Positions 12,144-24,420 of a stretch of DNA of 64,000 nt are shown piece after piece. Under the pieces are notes generated by a model, which saw only the letters and a program-made list of their open reading frames with translations, ran no database searches and was not told the DNA's origin. The translations under genes were made by a program, and so were the position numbers. This stretch comes from Branchiostoma floridae (lineage: Eukaryota; Chordata; Leptocardii; Amphioxiformes; Branchiostomatidae), in NCBI RefSeq assembly GCF_000003815.2, contig NC_049988.1, positions 14,392,803 through 14,456,802 of the forward strand. The letters are read 5' to 3'. Each line of letters starts with the position of its first letter. Position 1 is the first letter of the stretch.

Positions 12144-12226
12144 CCTGAGTGCCATCCTCCGTAGTGACCGCTGGCTTTAAAGGATTGAGTCAGCAGTCTC
12201 TATGGAGGAGGATGGCACTCAGCCTT
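12144..12226. mobile_element. Short palindromic MITE
   Basis: Left arm gcctgagtgccatcctcc and right arm ggaggatggcactcag.c are inverted copies around a ~40-bp centre. It lies between the PPCDC and SLC23 stop codons. A related terminus (gcctgggtaccatcctc) borders the composite element at 48963-49264. Confidence 0.6.
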
Positions 12227-12346
12227 TACCACTTATTGGATTCATGTGCTTGAAATATATCAATCTTTTGATAGATTTAAAAAAATATAAAGATTAAGTA
12301 CAATATTGAAAACTTCTGCAAGAATGCCTGGTAGTTTTGTTAAAAC

Positions 12347-12352
12347 TTTATT
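12347..12352 (-). terminator. Candidate polyadenylation signal of the SLC23 gene
   Basis: AATAAA on the minus strand, about 0.84 kb past the SLC23 stop codon. It is the first canonical signal I noted downstream. It would give a long 3' UTR running through the duplicated block at 12441-13290. Confidence 0.35.
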
Positions 12353-12440
12353 TACATGCAGTTAGGCAGCAATTTACCAAACAATTCAGTATGGGTATTT
12401 TATAGCCATCCATGTACCCAGAGTATTTTCCATACTCAGT

Positions 12441-13290
12441 GGAATGTAACAATATAAAAACTTATTAAGATATTGGAATGTTTCCTTTTCTTGAAAGCCC
12501 ATACATATATGTACATGTAGTCAAGCCTGACTTCCTGCACTTAACATGATCATGTGCAAAACTCTTCAAAAGACTTGTACTTGATACAGTGTGTAAAAGA
12601 CAGAACACCTTAGTGTAATCAGTGCTTTCATGATTGTGTAAAAAGAATAAGAAAATTGACAATTGAAGGCTAAAGTAGTATTACTAAAATTTACGTCAAG
12701 AAAATGATTAGAAATAAAAGATACAAAAATTTAACCTCTGTTGCGTTCAATAACAGCACAGGCTTGTATCCTTAAAAAGAAGTTGTTTGGGTCGTGTCAT
12801 TTTCAGCTGACACGCCCTCCCCTTGCTGGTCTGTGATTGGTGGAAGAAGAAATGTTGGACAGAAGGGGAGGTAGCGAATGGAATGTAACAATATAAAAAC
12901 TTATTCAGATATTGGAATGTTTCCTTTTCTTGAAAACCCACACATATATGTACATGTAGTCAAGCCTGACTTCCTGCACTTAACATGATCATGTGCAAAA
13001 CTCTTCAAAAGACTTGTACCCTGGTACTTGGTAACACCGTAAGTGTTTTCATGATTGTATAAAAAGAATAAGAAAATTGACAAGGCTAAAGTATTACTAA
13101 AAATTTACGTCAAGAAAAAATTAGAGATAAAAGATATGAAATTTTAGCTTGTGTTGCTTTGAACAGCAGCGCTGGCTTGTATCCTTAAAAAGAAGTTGTT
13201 TGGGTTGTGTCATTTTCCGTTGACACGCCCTCCCCTTGCTGGTCTGTGATTGGTGGAAGAAGAAATGTTGGGCAGAAGGGGAGGTAGCGC
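12441..13290. repeat. Tandem duplication containing the SLC23 3' end
   Basis: Two direct copies, 12441-12879 and 12880-13290, are highly similar over their length, with small indels. The second copy contains the true end of the SLC23 coding sequence (stop at 13185) plus 3' UTR. The first contains a duplicate of roughly the last 100 bp of coding sequence (from about 12870 down to a stop near 12770) and the same UTR. The first copy lacks the rest of the exon, so it is a non-functional tail duplicate. Confidence 0.85.
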
Positions 13291-16200
13291 GTACAGTTGG
13301 CGCGGCGAATGAGGCCCATGCCGAACGGGAGATCGTACACATTCAGTGCTTCTCGCTCTTCGAAGGTCATTTCCGAGTCGCTCCCAGCTTCTTTGTTCCA
13401 GTGAAGCAGACCTCGCTCCTCTGCAGTTCCTGTGGACAGATTAAACATGTTTTTAAAGTATGCCATTGGGAAACCACTGAAATTCAATTAGTGGTTGTAC
13501 TTGGTTTTTTTTCGGCATTGGGGGAAAGAGTATGGAAGTTGATCACACACCACTACCAGTGGACAGTAGTGATTGCACAAAGTTGTGTGGCCCAGGGCTA
13601 CTGAAATGGAGATGGGCGCCACCCTGTGCGCAGGAAGGGCTTTGACTTGTTCTATATTGGTTATTTATGTCATACCTGTGACGCGAAAACGTTCGATACG
13701 GGTGTCCCGGACCGGCTGATAACTTTCCGTACGGCCCGGGCTTATCACACGGGCTCCATTCGAATAAATCGAACTGTTTCGAGTGGGCCGAGAACAGCGC
13801 CATCGAAAGTTCGAATACCTGATTCAGACGTTGGAACATTACTGTTGCAACACTTTTGGTTCGAGGGCACCAAATTTGTTCAACTTCTGGCGCATTTCGC
13901 ATCAAAACATGGGTTTTTTCAGGTGGGTATGACATAAATAAAATACAACACAGTGTATTCCGCATCACCCTCGGTCTCAGCNNNNNNNNNNNNNNNNNNN
14001 NNNNNNNNNNNNNNNNNNNNNNNNNNNNNNNNNNNNNNNNNNNNNNNNNNNNNNNNNNNNNNNNNNNNNNNNNNNNNNNNNTCACAAAGCGCCAAAGATT
14101 TGTAAATCCGGCAAAGAATCTTGAACACAAACCTTAGGGTTTGGGGCACCTGGGGTACGCCACCTAAACCTACTAACCTTGTACTGAATTTGAATGAGAT
14201 TGTTCCCTATCGGCTTTCAACCAGGCATACGTCAAGGCGTCATTTAGACGCGTTTTTCTTAAAAGAAGAAAATTGGACACACTAGATGCACTGACAAGCA
14301 TAAACTTCTGATGGAACAGGGATGCCACCAGGTCTCAGGATTGTGCACATTTTAACTTAAAATTCTCTTAAACTCTGCACCAAGGAAGGTGGATGCCCCT
14401 ACAATAGTCACGCCTATATCACTTTCCACGACTCGCCAAGAAATTTGGACCCTTTATGATAAAATCGTAGCTAAAAGCCTGGTGCTCTACCTGGGATGGT
14501 GTTATCCAGGATGAAAGCAGTGAAGCCTCCCACAAACATGTTGGTGGTCAGCAGGACTGTGATGATCTGGTTTAATTCAGGTACAGCTGGGGAAGGGGAA
14601 AGCATTGTTTTACATTTTACATGTCCTCTGCCCTAACCCAAAAGGCAATGTTTATTACACCTACCCTAAGGCCAGTATACTTTTATCAGTATTAAGAGTA
14701 CCAGTTAATGTTACTGGTATGCATGAATTAAAAGTCAGCCATACATATGGCAATTTTTGACTGATAAACAGAACCACAGAAACCATATGGATTTTTGACA
14801 GCGCAAATTTTTTTTTTCACATTTTGTAAAATCCATGCAGGTACTCAACTTCTTGTGGTACTTAAAATTCTAACCTTCATTAATGTTAACTACCTTTTCA
14901 TTTAACCCTGGTTCACGTTTATCCATGGGGTAGCCTATATCCATTGTTTTCAAAATGGTATTTGGAGATATCAAGTCGATAGACATTGGTTTTAGATAGC
15001 AATTTTTTCAAACTATGGCAGCTTGAAACCAGTGTTGAAACCAATGCCGCATATGATATCTTTTCCAACATAACATTTTAGAAACTATGGATGGAATATA
15101 CCATCTTTATATATTCAAACCTTATACCATGCATCATACTTAAGAGCTCTATATAGGCAGGTTTCAGCTGACTTACTTGTTTCAATACTGCCAGGATACT
15201 TGTTGAGCCAGTACGGCACAGCCAGACCCAGCAGGATGGAGAAACCAAACACGAACAGGTTACGGGAGGAGTTGAGGTCAACGAACTGCAGATTGGAGAC
15301 CCCGATGGCCGTGATCATGCCGAACATCACGCAGAACATCCCGCCTACGATGGGGTCAGGGATTGTGGTGAACAGGGCGCCGAATTTTCCCAGCATGCCG
15401 AGCAGGATGGCGACGATGGCGCCCGCTTGGACCACTCTCCTACTGGCCACCTGTGGAATGGAGATGATTGGTGAAAATGCGATATTGAACCAGTTTAGCT
15501 CAAAGAACAGCTTATCTTCTACTGGCTGTGACAGAGAAGACAGGTTTGATGTACCAGGGAAATTCCCCCTAGCTCTACATCTTTTAAACAAATAGATTGA
15601 TCAGTGGCCTAACATCCCATCCTAAGGACTGAGAACATTCCCACGCAAGTCACATGAGCGACAACAACCAGTGTTGTAACTACGGTAACCTTTGATCCAG
15701 AAGAAGGTCATTAACCACTGGACTACACACGCTACTTGTAAGGACTTGTACAATGAAGAACACAATCAAACTTTCAAAGCTATCTGCGTATGCATCAGTA
15801 CCATTCAATGTTTAAACCACAATGCAATCAGATCTCCACATGCCCTGTTAAAGTAGCGTAGCATATGATTTTACAGTACAATTTTACCTTAGTGATGCCG
15901 ATGGCCCCAACGTTTTCACTGTATGACGTTGTACCATTCCCTGAACCCCAGGCTCCAGCCAGAATACACCCGATCCCCTCCATACCTATTCCTCTGTTGA
16001 TGGCATGGGTTGGGGGAGGGGGGGCACCTGTGGTGGGAAGATATATAAGGGATTATTGGTACTGTCCCTGAGACATTGCCAAATAGACTGAATGTTTTTT
16101 AACAGTATTTTCTTACAGGTGATAACAGAGTCACTTGTTCTCTCTTGTTGGTAATGCAGATCAGATTTTGAGAGTTACTACTGTAACAATATTCTTTCAG

Positions 16201-19200
16201 GTGCAACTCACACTGCATGTTTTCCTCACATTCCAATCGATTGTGTGTTCTCTGATTGTCAATATCAGTTGTAACACACTGATTTCACAGCATAGTGAAA
16301 CTAACATTTACATGTAGATTTGATACAGTCCCATCCTGTAACTTGTTTGTACCAATGAGGCTTAAAAGATTTTTTTTACTATGCACAAGACAAACATTTT
16401 AGGGATTAGAAGAAAGCATTACTTTACCAGACAGCCTTGCACAGGCATAGTAGTCTCCAATAGACTCTATCATGGATGACAGCACTCCTGACAACATGCC
16501 AAACACCCCCGCAACACTCACAGTGGGCATGCCCCATTGGCCTGCAAAAATGTAACAAACACTTGTATTTGCAAAGGAAAGCTGCAACTTTTCATCTTTT
16601 GCATACCTACTTTCTCATCCTGAAGTTTACACCTCTTTCTTTCCTCCACTCAGGTGAAAATGAGTAACTAGGACAACCTTTTGGATTGGACATATAGCTA
16701 CAGGCCCTGTTTTTGAAGAGATTCACACTGCGAGCATGTTAAAGATCATAACAAACTTATGAAAAAGAGTAGGCCCGGGTTCATCCCAGTAGTAGCATCC
16801 CACTGAGTGGATCAGTACAGTGGAGTCTTATGTAGCTTGTATGTTCCTCCTAAAAGTTTAGCATTAAAAACAAACGTCTTCCTGCTTCATATCACTACAC
16901 ATGACCCTGCATCCCCCATATACCCAGATAGGATAATCTGTATCAAGATGCATGCTATCTATAGCACAACTTACAGTACTTCTTGCTCAAACATTTGGCC
17001 TGTCCCCTCACCCATACCCTCACTGCCGGGCAGATAGACCCCTGAGCTTAATCTCCAGGCAGATCTACCAGTGGAATAAGGACTTTAACACTCCTTGGCT
17101 AGGTAAACTCCTTATGCCACTGGTAGATCTGCCTGTAGATTACTCCCTCTCACCTGGATAAGGGAACCTGAACCATGGAGCCTGCTGCAGCACACCGATC
17201 CTGGCGTCTGTCCTGGCGGTGAATCCTCTCACGTTGGCTGCTGTCAGGATGGCACAGAAGATCCACGCAAGGATCATGGACATGATCACCTGGAAAAGTT
17301 GGACATGCATTAATAAAGAGGAATCCATATTCCTTACAGCCTTCAATAAATAAACTAACTAATCATACCCCCTCCTATATTTATGCAATTACCATGAAGC
17401 CAAAAGTACTAAAGTATATTAGATGTTTATGATGTATATGGTTGTTAACATCAGTGACCTGTGCTTAGCCCAGTGGGACAAAAATGCACAGTATAGATGT
17501 TCATCATTCATAGATCTTCAGCATCTTTTGCTGAATCATTAAGTATGTACTACTACTGCAAGTATCAGAGCTCAAACTCAATAATCATACATGGATATTA
17601 CTCATTGATAGACTAACTGTGAGTTCTGTCCAGAACCTTGTCAATGGCCTTAACCAGTAGGTCAGCAAATCAGAGAATCAGCTTTACATGTATCTAGGGA
17701 AAACAAAATTGGGCAATTCTCCGATTGGCTTTGACAGCTGGTTAGAGACCATATTGGCTACAAAAATGGACACCTCACACTAGTCTAGCAGAGACATATT
17801 GTGTAGGCCATGTACAGGGCTCTGGAAAGGATAATGTAACTGTGGTACTTACTGGGAAGAGTTTGAAGAGAGGGAAGGAGGAGGCATGACAATGGCAGCC
17901 TGTGTCTCTACTGTACCCACAGCATGGGATGTTCACGTTCCTCAGGTACTGGGAGAACAGGGTGATCAGGACAATAGTTCTGCAGAAAAAAAGTATTGTC
18001 AAAATCATAGTACTCGAGATTATAGTATTTGAAGTATTAAGACTATCATTCCAATAGTATGATAGTCTTTATACTTGGTAAATTTTTCAAGTTATTTCAA
18101 ACCATTGCCAGGCATTTTGTATAGTAACATTGTATATTTTAGGCAGAGAAAAATCATGTCTAGAAGATGAAATTACAAAACAATATTAATGTGAAGCTTA
18201 TCTATTTTGTTGTTACTTTGTACGTTTTATCAAGCTTCTTTGTCATATAAAGTCTTTGTCACATTAAGATACAGTACATGTACAATGATTGGTTACTACA
18301 GTCCACTCACAGAGCTGCGATGCCCCAGAGTCTACCTGAACATGTAACACAACTTTTCACACAGACAGCTACGGTACAATGATTGGTTATTACAGGCTAG
18401 CCTATACCAGGCTCTGCGGATGGATGGTCTAATTGTAGAAATTGGACAAATAGAGTCTATAGTACGCTAGTTGAGTCGGTGAGGAAATGACTCCTCTTGC
18501 CGGCCGACTCCCCTAGCGTACTATTGACACTAATTGTCCATTTTCTACAATTAGACCACCAATCCGTGGAGCCTGGTAGAGGCTACCCTGGTCTCCAGAG
18601 AACAGCGATCGCGGCTACGGTTCTTTCCCGGGCCCCTAGCAACATAGCCCCGTAAATCGAATTAGCCGGCCCGGGAAGATACGTCTCCAGAGAACAGCGC
18701 TCGTGGCTATGGTTCTTTCCCGGGCCCCTAGCAACATAGCCCCGTAAATCGAATTAGCCGGCCCGGGGAGATACGTCTCCAGAGAACAGCGCTCGTGGCT
18801 ATGGTTCTTTCCCGGGCCCCTAGCAACATAGCCCCGTAAATCCCGGAGATAAGCTGCCGTGCAGCCGGCAAAGTTGTACTCTGATATCCAGGGAGGTAGA
18901 GGCTTCAATTAAACTATAGTCCACTCACAGAGCTGCGATGCCCCAGTGTCTGCATAAACATACAACACAACCTCTGACACTGACACAGACAGATACAGTA
19001 CATGTACAATGACTGGTTACTATAGCCTACTCACAGAGCTGCGATGCCCCAGTGTCTGCCTGAGAAGTCGGCAGCAGCGGAGAACAGCGCCAGGCCCACC
19101 AGGGTGATGGTGGGGGCAATGACCAGCGGGCCGATGAACCGCATCAGCAATCCCATGATCCCGCTGAAGCCCAGGAACACCTGAAAGAGGGCTGCCACCA

Positions 19201-22200
19201 TGATGGCACCTTGGATCTGGTTTTAGGTTGGGGATAAAGGAAGAAAATGAACATAGTTTTTAGCTTTTATTCCAACACAAAACAGGATTTCACCACAGAA
19301 ATTTTCGACCATATCCCTATTCTGACTCACTTGGTCAGGACTCTCTGAGAGTATTCTGACCCTCTCTTGTTGAAAAGCTAACTACATTGTAGTATGTATC
19401 TATGATGCACAGTGGTTGGTGTATCATACAGTATTATTGAACATTCATGGCTATTCCTTTACAGAATTTTGTTATTCTTTTTTAATTCTTGCAATAGGGA
19501 ATGATGATACCAAAACTCAGATTCTGCAAAGTTTCAAGTTGTTGACATCCTAATGAATGAAAAGTTTTTTTGCAAAATAGCAAAAGGTTAGGGAGTAAGT
19601 GAGAAGGTAGGGGTGCAACCTTTAACGGTTATACCAGGTTTTCATACCAAAGCCTTTGTACTTCAGGAGAACAATCCGACAGTCTAGCTTACCTCTCGGA
19701 CTCGAACCATCCACACTTCATCGTTGTTTCCAGGCTCTCCAGTGAAATTCTGGATCCCATTTAGGGTCGCATTTAGTCCAGATGTCGTATCTGTATCAAT
19801 ACAGGTGAAATATGATATTTGTAAGTAATCCTCTATTGTGCCTAACGTTATACATTATATATACATGTATATTATATGTTATATATTTGATGAAGTTTGA
19901 CAAGACATTGGCTAATTGTACATTGCAAAATCAATACAATAGTGTTGTGTAACAGTCAAAATGAGTCAAAAATAGAATGCAGTATAAGTATCGTTTTTCT
20001 TGCCCACTTGAAATGGTTAAGTGCCATAATATCACCCCTACAGGCATTCGATAAACATGTATCTGAACAAGGTTGTACAGCGATCTCAGGCACCAGACGG
20101 TAAAGAGGTCAAATACAGGCTAACTGCAGTGTACACAAGAAGTGCAAAGTTAACAGCCACTGTGATATCAGAAAGAAGAGCTACTTGACTTACTGTCAGG
20201 TGCAGGGCACTGCCACTGTGGTAGGGACAGGATCGCAAAGGTCGGGGCCAGGAAGGAAAACGTGGCGCCCTGGACAATCGGTAACCTAGGTAACATTGTA
20301 AACACATAGATCATGAAGTTCAATGACATAAATATGAGTGGCAAAATCTAACATTATACCAAACATTATATAATGTAAACATTGTTAGATTTATTTATAA
20401 GTTTTTTTTATAATGAGTCACACAGTAATTTCACTCTTGAGTCTCTAATTGGATTGCTTTTTAATTGTTTCCTTAGTCATTGTTTGAATGCCCTTTGTAA
20501 TTGTTTCATTTCTTACCTTTGTAATTAGTCTCTTTCAAGTCTTTGTTACCTCTGATTGTTTATCAACTTGGTAATTTTTTTGCAATTACTTATTTACTTC
20601 TGTTACCTTTGTCATTATTCCATTTGGTATTGTCATTATTGTCATCTATAATCAATTTGCATGACTTCAAACAAATCTTGTCATATATGGTAATATATGT
20701 ATAATAACTTTGTCCCTCACCTGATACCAAAGATGGTCTGTAAGAGTGTGCAGATTCCTGACACAAAGAAGATGGTGCTGATGAGTTGACTCTTGGCAAG
20801 ATTGTCATCCCCGATACAGAGGGCAGGAGACAGTACCAGTGGCACTGCGATGGTGGAGCCAAACATGGTCAGGTAATGCTGAAATAAAGAAAAAAAACAA
20901 CAAAAAAAACCTATATTGTGAAAATTAAAGAAAATGAGAAAAAATGTACATGGAATGGAGCTTCCTCACATATGTACATTAGATAGAGCTATTGTGTCCT
21001 TTTGTTTATAATAATATTGGGTTATGATGCTCCTTGCTTTTATGATGCCATAATGATAAAATCCCACTTCTGACACCATGTCATATTTCTGGGGTCATGC
21101 AGTATGACTGTGAAGACTATAGACCCTTTAGCAGTAGTATAATAAAAATACTTGATACTACTACTACCTGCACTACCTCTATGCCTATTTTCTTTCTTTC
21201 TGGCTGGCTTTAGACTGTAGATGAAGCATGACGTGTAGCTCACTGCATGTGTTAATTACTAAAACAGTTCCTTACCTGAAAGCCGAGCAATATGCACAGG
21301 TACCAGGGAGGGACATCCTCGATGCCATAGGCGATGTCTAGGGGTTTCTTCTGAGGGGTCAACTCTCCTTGGTTTTCTACATCCTGTAGGAACAAGATTT
21401 TGAGAGTAACAGCATTTCATTATGTGTGATGAGTCAAATTCAGAAGTGGATGAGAATGATATGTTCCCTCTTCTAAAACCTTCCCATTACTATTCTATGG
21501 AGGAACTTAAAGAAAAGTACATTATTCTGCAAGTGGGTAGTTTGTGTTTTTCAATGTACAGTATAAATTTCAACTCAATTGTAATAGAAAGTGCTCCGCT
21601 CTTTGTGCGTTGCCAAAAACACTTACAACACAGTGGTGACACAGTCTTTCAGGCTGATAGTGTGAAATGTTTACATAAAACACAAGCACAGTCGGACGGT
21701 GCTGAATTGAACACACAAATGAGTCTATAGCACCTAGGTCTAGAGGCCACTAGTCTTGCGAAATATTGAACCAAGGAGGTTATGTAACCTCCTTGATTGA
21801 TCAAGGACAACGTTGTGTGTCCAGTCTCTTTTACCCGATATTTATTTACTGGAGGGGCCATTTTCCACCCTCAGAAAAAAATGGAACGGAGGAGTCGAAG
21901 ATAAATTTGCCCAAGGAACGTTTGTAAATAATTCGCAACTTCTGACCAGGTATTACACTGAGGAACTAGGGACGAAGAGACCAGGTGAGGCTAAAAGTAC
22001 CCTGGTATCCAGAGAACAGCGCTCGCGGCTACGGTTCTTTCCCGGGCCGCTAGCAACATAGCCCCGTAAACCGACTTTATCCAGGGTAGGCTAAAAGTTA
22101 AACCCCCGCGAGTGCCCAAACTTCACAGTTAATTTACACTCAAGATCTCTAGTTCCAAGTCCTCGTCTTTGACCGTTTCGGGACCGGACACGTATGACTG

Positions 22201-22425
22201 CATGTTTACATCTAATACTGTGAATAATGAACCTCCTTGGCCCCGCTAAAAAGTGTTGTTTGAACAACTTCGTCACATCCACCCCTTTACTGAAAACGCC
22301 ACGTACGGCCACGCTAACCTGGTGTTGATAAACACCGGGTTAAAGTTTAACCTAAAAGACAGCCCAAAGAGATCTAGGCAATTGTTTACCCTTACCTGGG
22401 TCCTAGTCGTAGGTTTGCCGTCCAT
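13185..22425 (-). CDS. SLC23-family sodium-dependent ascorbate/nucleobase transporter
   Basis: Thirteen coding exons in phase, listed 5' to 3': 22396-22425, 21276-21383, 20721-20878, 20194-20285, 19693-19790, 19035-19216, 17853-17979, 17154-17289, 16428-16541, 15888-16027, 15177-15450, 14491-14586, 13185-13429. They encode 599 residues; human SLC23A1 is 598. The family (NAT/NCS2) moves ascorbate in vertebrates and nucleobases or ascorbate elsewhere through a plasma-membrane fold of ~14 helices. Visible marks are [17 protein letters not shown] with the conserved QH pair (46-47), the NAT signature [10 protein letters not shown] (386-395), DPIVGGMFC and [15 protein letters not shown] in the core, and YDLPFGMGL in the cytosolic tail. 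The first coding exon has only 10 codons. Which of SLC23A1/A2 it is nearest to cannot be settled by eye, so substrate is inferred. A 100-N gap lies in the last intron and does not interrupt coding sequence. Confidence 0.93.
13982..14081. other. Assembly gap (100 N)
   Basis: Exactly 100 undetermined bases, the conventional placeholder for a gap of unknown size. It lies in the last intron of the SLC23 gene (13430-14490). Long frames reported across it are spurious. Confidence 0.99.
16640..16800 (+). mobile_element. SINE tail fragment
   Basis: Shares the order ctcaggt.aaaatgagtaccta, gatatgttaaagg/gatca and aaaagagtaggcc with the 3' body of the SINE at 10690-10918, but lacks the tRNA-like head. 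It lies in an SLC23 intron. Confidence 0.4.
17050..17141. mobile_element. Short copy of the AATCTCC-ended MITE family
   Basis: Ends aatctccaggcagatctacc and its complement ggtagatctgcctgtagatt, 92 bp in all. It belongs to the family with longer copies at 29748-29916 and 55259-55420. No target-site duplication is clear here. It lies in an SLC23 intron. Confidence 0.55.
18396..18596. mobile_element. Inverted-repeat MITE
   Basis: Arms ggctagcctataccaggctc... and ...gagcctggtagaggctacc pair with each other. Inner segments tggtctaattgtagaaa / tttctacaattagacca and agtacgctag / ctagcgtact also pair, giving a ~200-bp near-palindrome. It abuts the tandem array that follows. Confidence 0.7.
18592..18860. 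repeat. GC-rich tandem repeat, 92-bp period, three units
   Basis: Units start at 18592, 18684 and 18776 with tctccagagaacagcg and run through ggttctttcccgggcc, gcaacatagccccgtaaat and, in the first two, cgaattagccggcccggg. They are almost identical, so recent. A solo related unit sits at 22000-22089 in the same gene. The apparent proteins here are repeats of one frame and not a gene. Confidence 0.8.
22000..22089. mobile_element. Solo copy of the 92-bp repeat unit with terminal inverted repeats
   Basis: Begins taccctggtatccagag and ends tttatccagggta, so the unit has ~8-bp inverted ends (TACCCTGG/CCAGGGTA) and is probably a tiny MITE. The interior matches the tandem units at 18592-18860. It lies in SLC23 intron 1. 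Confidence 0.6.
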
Positions 22426-24420
22426 CTTGGCTCAAGCAATCCCGGTCTTTAAACGAGCTTACGTCAACAAAAGAACAACAGTTTCTGATGACCCCAGATG
22501 ACTGTAAAGAAAACAAAGTAAATGCCTCCCTGGCCTTGTGTGGGAGTGGTGTCGGATGACGGACAGGCCCCAAAGGCAAAGCCACGTGTTTTTAGTTAGT
22601 GAACCAAGGAGCTTTTATGAGTGAACTGATCATGCCAAGAGTCCTTGTTTTGTGTTAACATTCTAAACATTAGGGAATGCTGATCGTCTTGGTTGAGCTA
22701 ACAACGGAAGGAGGCAGGACTCTTTTAAAGTAATTATTGTAAAGGCAGAATTGACCAAAATTCTAACAATGTTACCTGCCTCAGGCAATGGTTGTCCTGA
22801 AAAGGCAGACAAGGTCAATGTTGCGTCGGCAATGATAAAGCTTCTGCCTGCTTTGTGCATTTTGTTTGCCTATTAAAGAGCTGATGACATTTTTCTCATC
22901 CTAGGTTTATCTTCTACCATCAATAGGTGGTAGCAGTAGGCTTCATTGTTATCAAGAAAATGTGAAATTGAAGCCTACATGCACTTCTCTCCTGAGCATA
23001 TTTTGTGCTTTCATCTTAATCATTCTACTTCGCATTCAAAATCTACAATGTTGCCTAAATTCTGTTAAATAGTAGTATAGTATAGTGGTAGTTAAAGGAC
23101 AATCATTTAAGTACTATAATTAGTAAAAAGCATGCTTGTTCCAAGTACCTGTATGTACGTGCAAGAACAGAGAAATTTCTAGTACAGTATTTTGTTACAA
23201 ATTTTGTAAGAGCTAACTAATGAAAGAAAAATGAACACAAATATGACAAAGGAAAACAACATAGACTTCAACACATTTATTTTGTACACAAGAACTTTAG
23301 CCCCATGTCCTGTTATGGTATTTCAACTGTCAGTAATAACGAAGGTGGTGCCACAAAACATAGATTCATCCAGGTTATGTTTACAACTGTGTAAATGTTA
23401 TGTTAAACAATAGGCTAGATCAGAGTACATTCTGATCCATGCATTGTACACACTGAAATATTTGACATTGATTGTACAAAAGTTATCAAGTCTTTTTTGT
23501 GCTAGGGTTGTCAACTTCCCCCAAATTGAAAGACTGAATACTGAGATCTGCAAAACCATACATTTTGAAGACGCTTGTCTTTTGTTTGGATGAATGTCTC
23601 TGGTTACAATTTTTTCTGCACCTTACACTGGGACATTTCAAGGAATTGTTGCGTGTATATATACAAAATGTATGCAAGCATTGTCTACATACATAGAAGG
23701 GTGCGCAAAAACCAGGTTCATGATTGTTTCAAAATGTAACAAGGGTTTGTTTCAACCACCAAGCAACAGCTAGTCTCTGTTTAATAAAACAAGATTCATT
23801 TGTATCAATAGTTATTTCCCACAGTAAGAGCAAACTCGGGGCTAAAGATGTAAGCTGTACTGAAGCCAGGGTGTTCAAAAATGGTTCATTTTGTCAGCTT
23901 ATGCAAAACAGCAATATATGGTACTGAAGATAACATAAACTTAACCTTGCACAGAGGCTTTGCTGTTTAATGTGTCTTCCACCATTTCAAATACGAATCA
24001 CTGTCTAGAGCTATCCTAAATTACAGATAAAATTTCCTACTTATCGCAGTTCCGTAATGTACAATAAACAGCATACGCATCTATGCATCTCAGATGCTGT
24101 CTCAAAGATTCTTTCCTTTTTTTTTTTGTTAAGAAAGTCTGGGTTAAGCAGTACCACAAAGCAAGTGACAACTCATGAAACTACTGTGGTATCAATTAAC
24201 AGTGACAAAAACTGAATAACATCAGTTGATTTTCTGTTTTCTTCTTCTTGCTGGACTGTACATTTTGTAACTTCTAACGTACCAGCATTTATTTGGTACA
24301 AGACAATCATACATACTACCATTTATCTTTTGTTGTTGAGAATACTAGATGACCACAGTATCACAATTCCTGGTCAACTAACACTAAAGTTTGAAATATC
24401 CTGCCACTGTTTTTTGGGGA
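22426..24420. other. SLC23 promoter side and SF3B1 3' flank, no gene recognised
   Basis: SF3B1 points away from its 3' end into this 2-kb stretch, and the SLC23 start lies at its left edge. The right part is likely SF3B1 3' UTR. The left part should hold the SLC23 promoter; no TATA box stands out. The small frames show no family resemblance. Confidence 0.5.
24288..24293 (-). terminator. Candidate polyadenylation signal of SF3B1
   Basis: AATAAA on the minus strand 128 bp beyond the SF3B1 stop codon, a normal distance. A second AATAAA lies near 23275-23280 and would give a longer UTR. Confidence 0.5.

Noticed and set aside
12770-12879. Second functional SLC23 gene or alternative last exon
   Set aside because: Only the last ~100 coding bases are present and no 3' splice site in frame precedes them.
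13543-14149. Frames of up to 195 codons around 13.5-14.1 kb
   Set aside because: They run through the 100-N gap and have no family resemblance; the SLC23 intron explains the region.
18636-18908. 90-codon frame with internal protein repeats
   Set aside because: It is the 92-bp tandem repeat read through, in an SLC23 intron.
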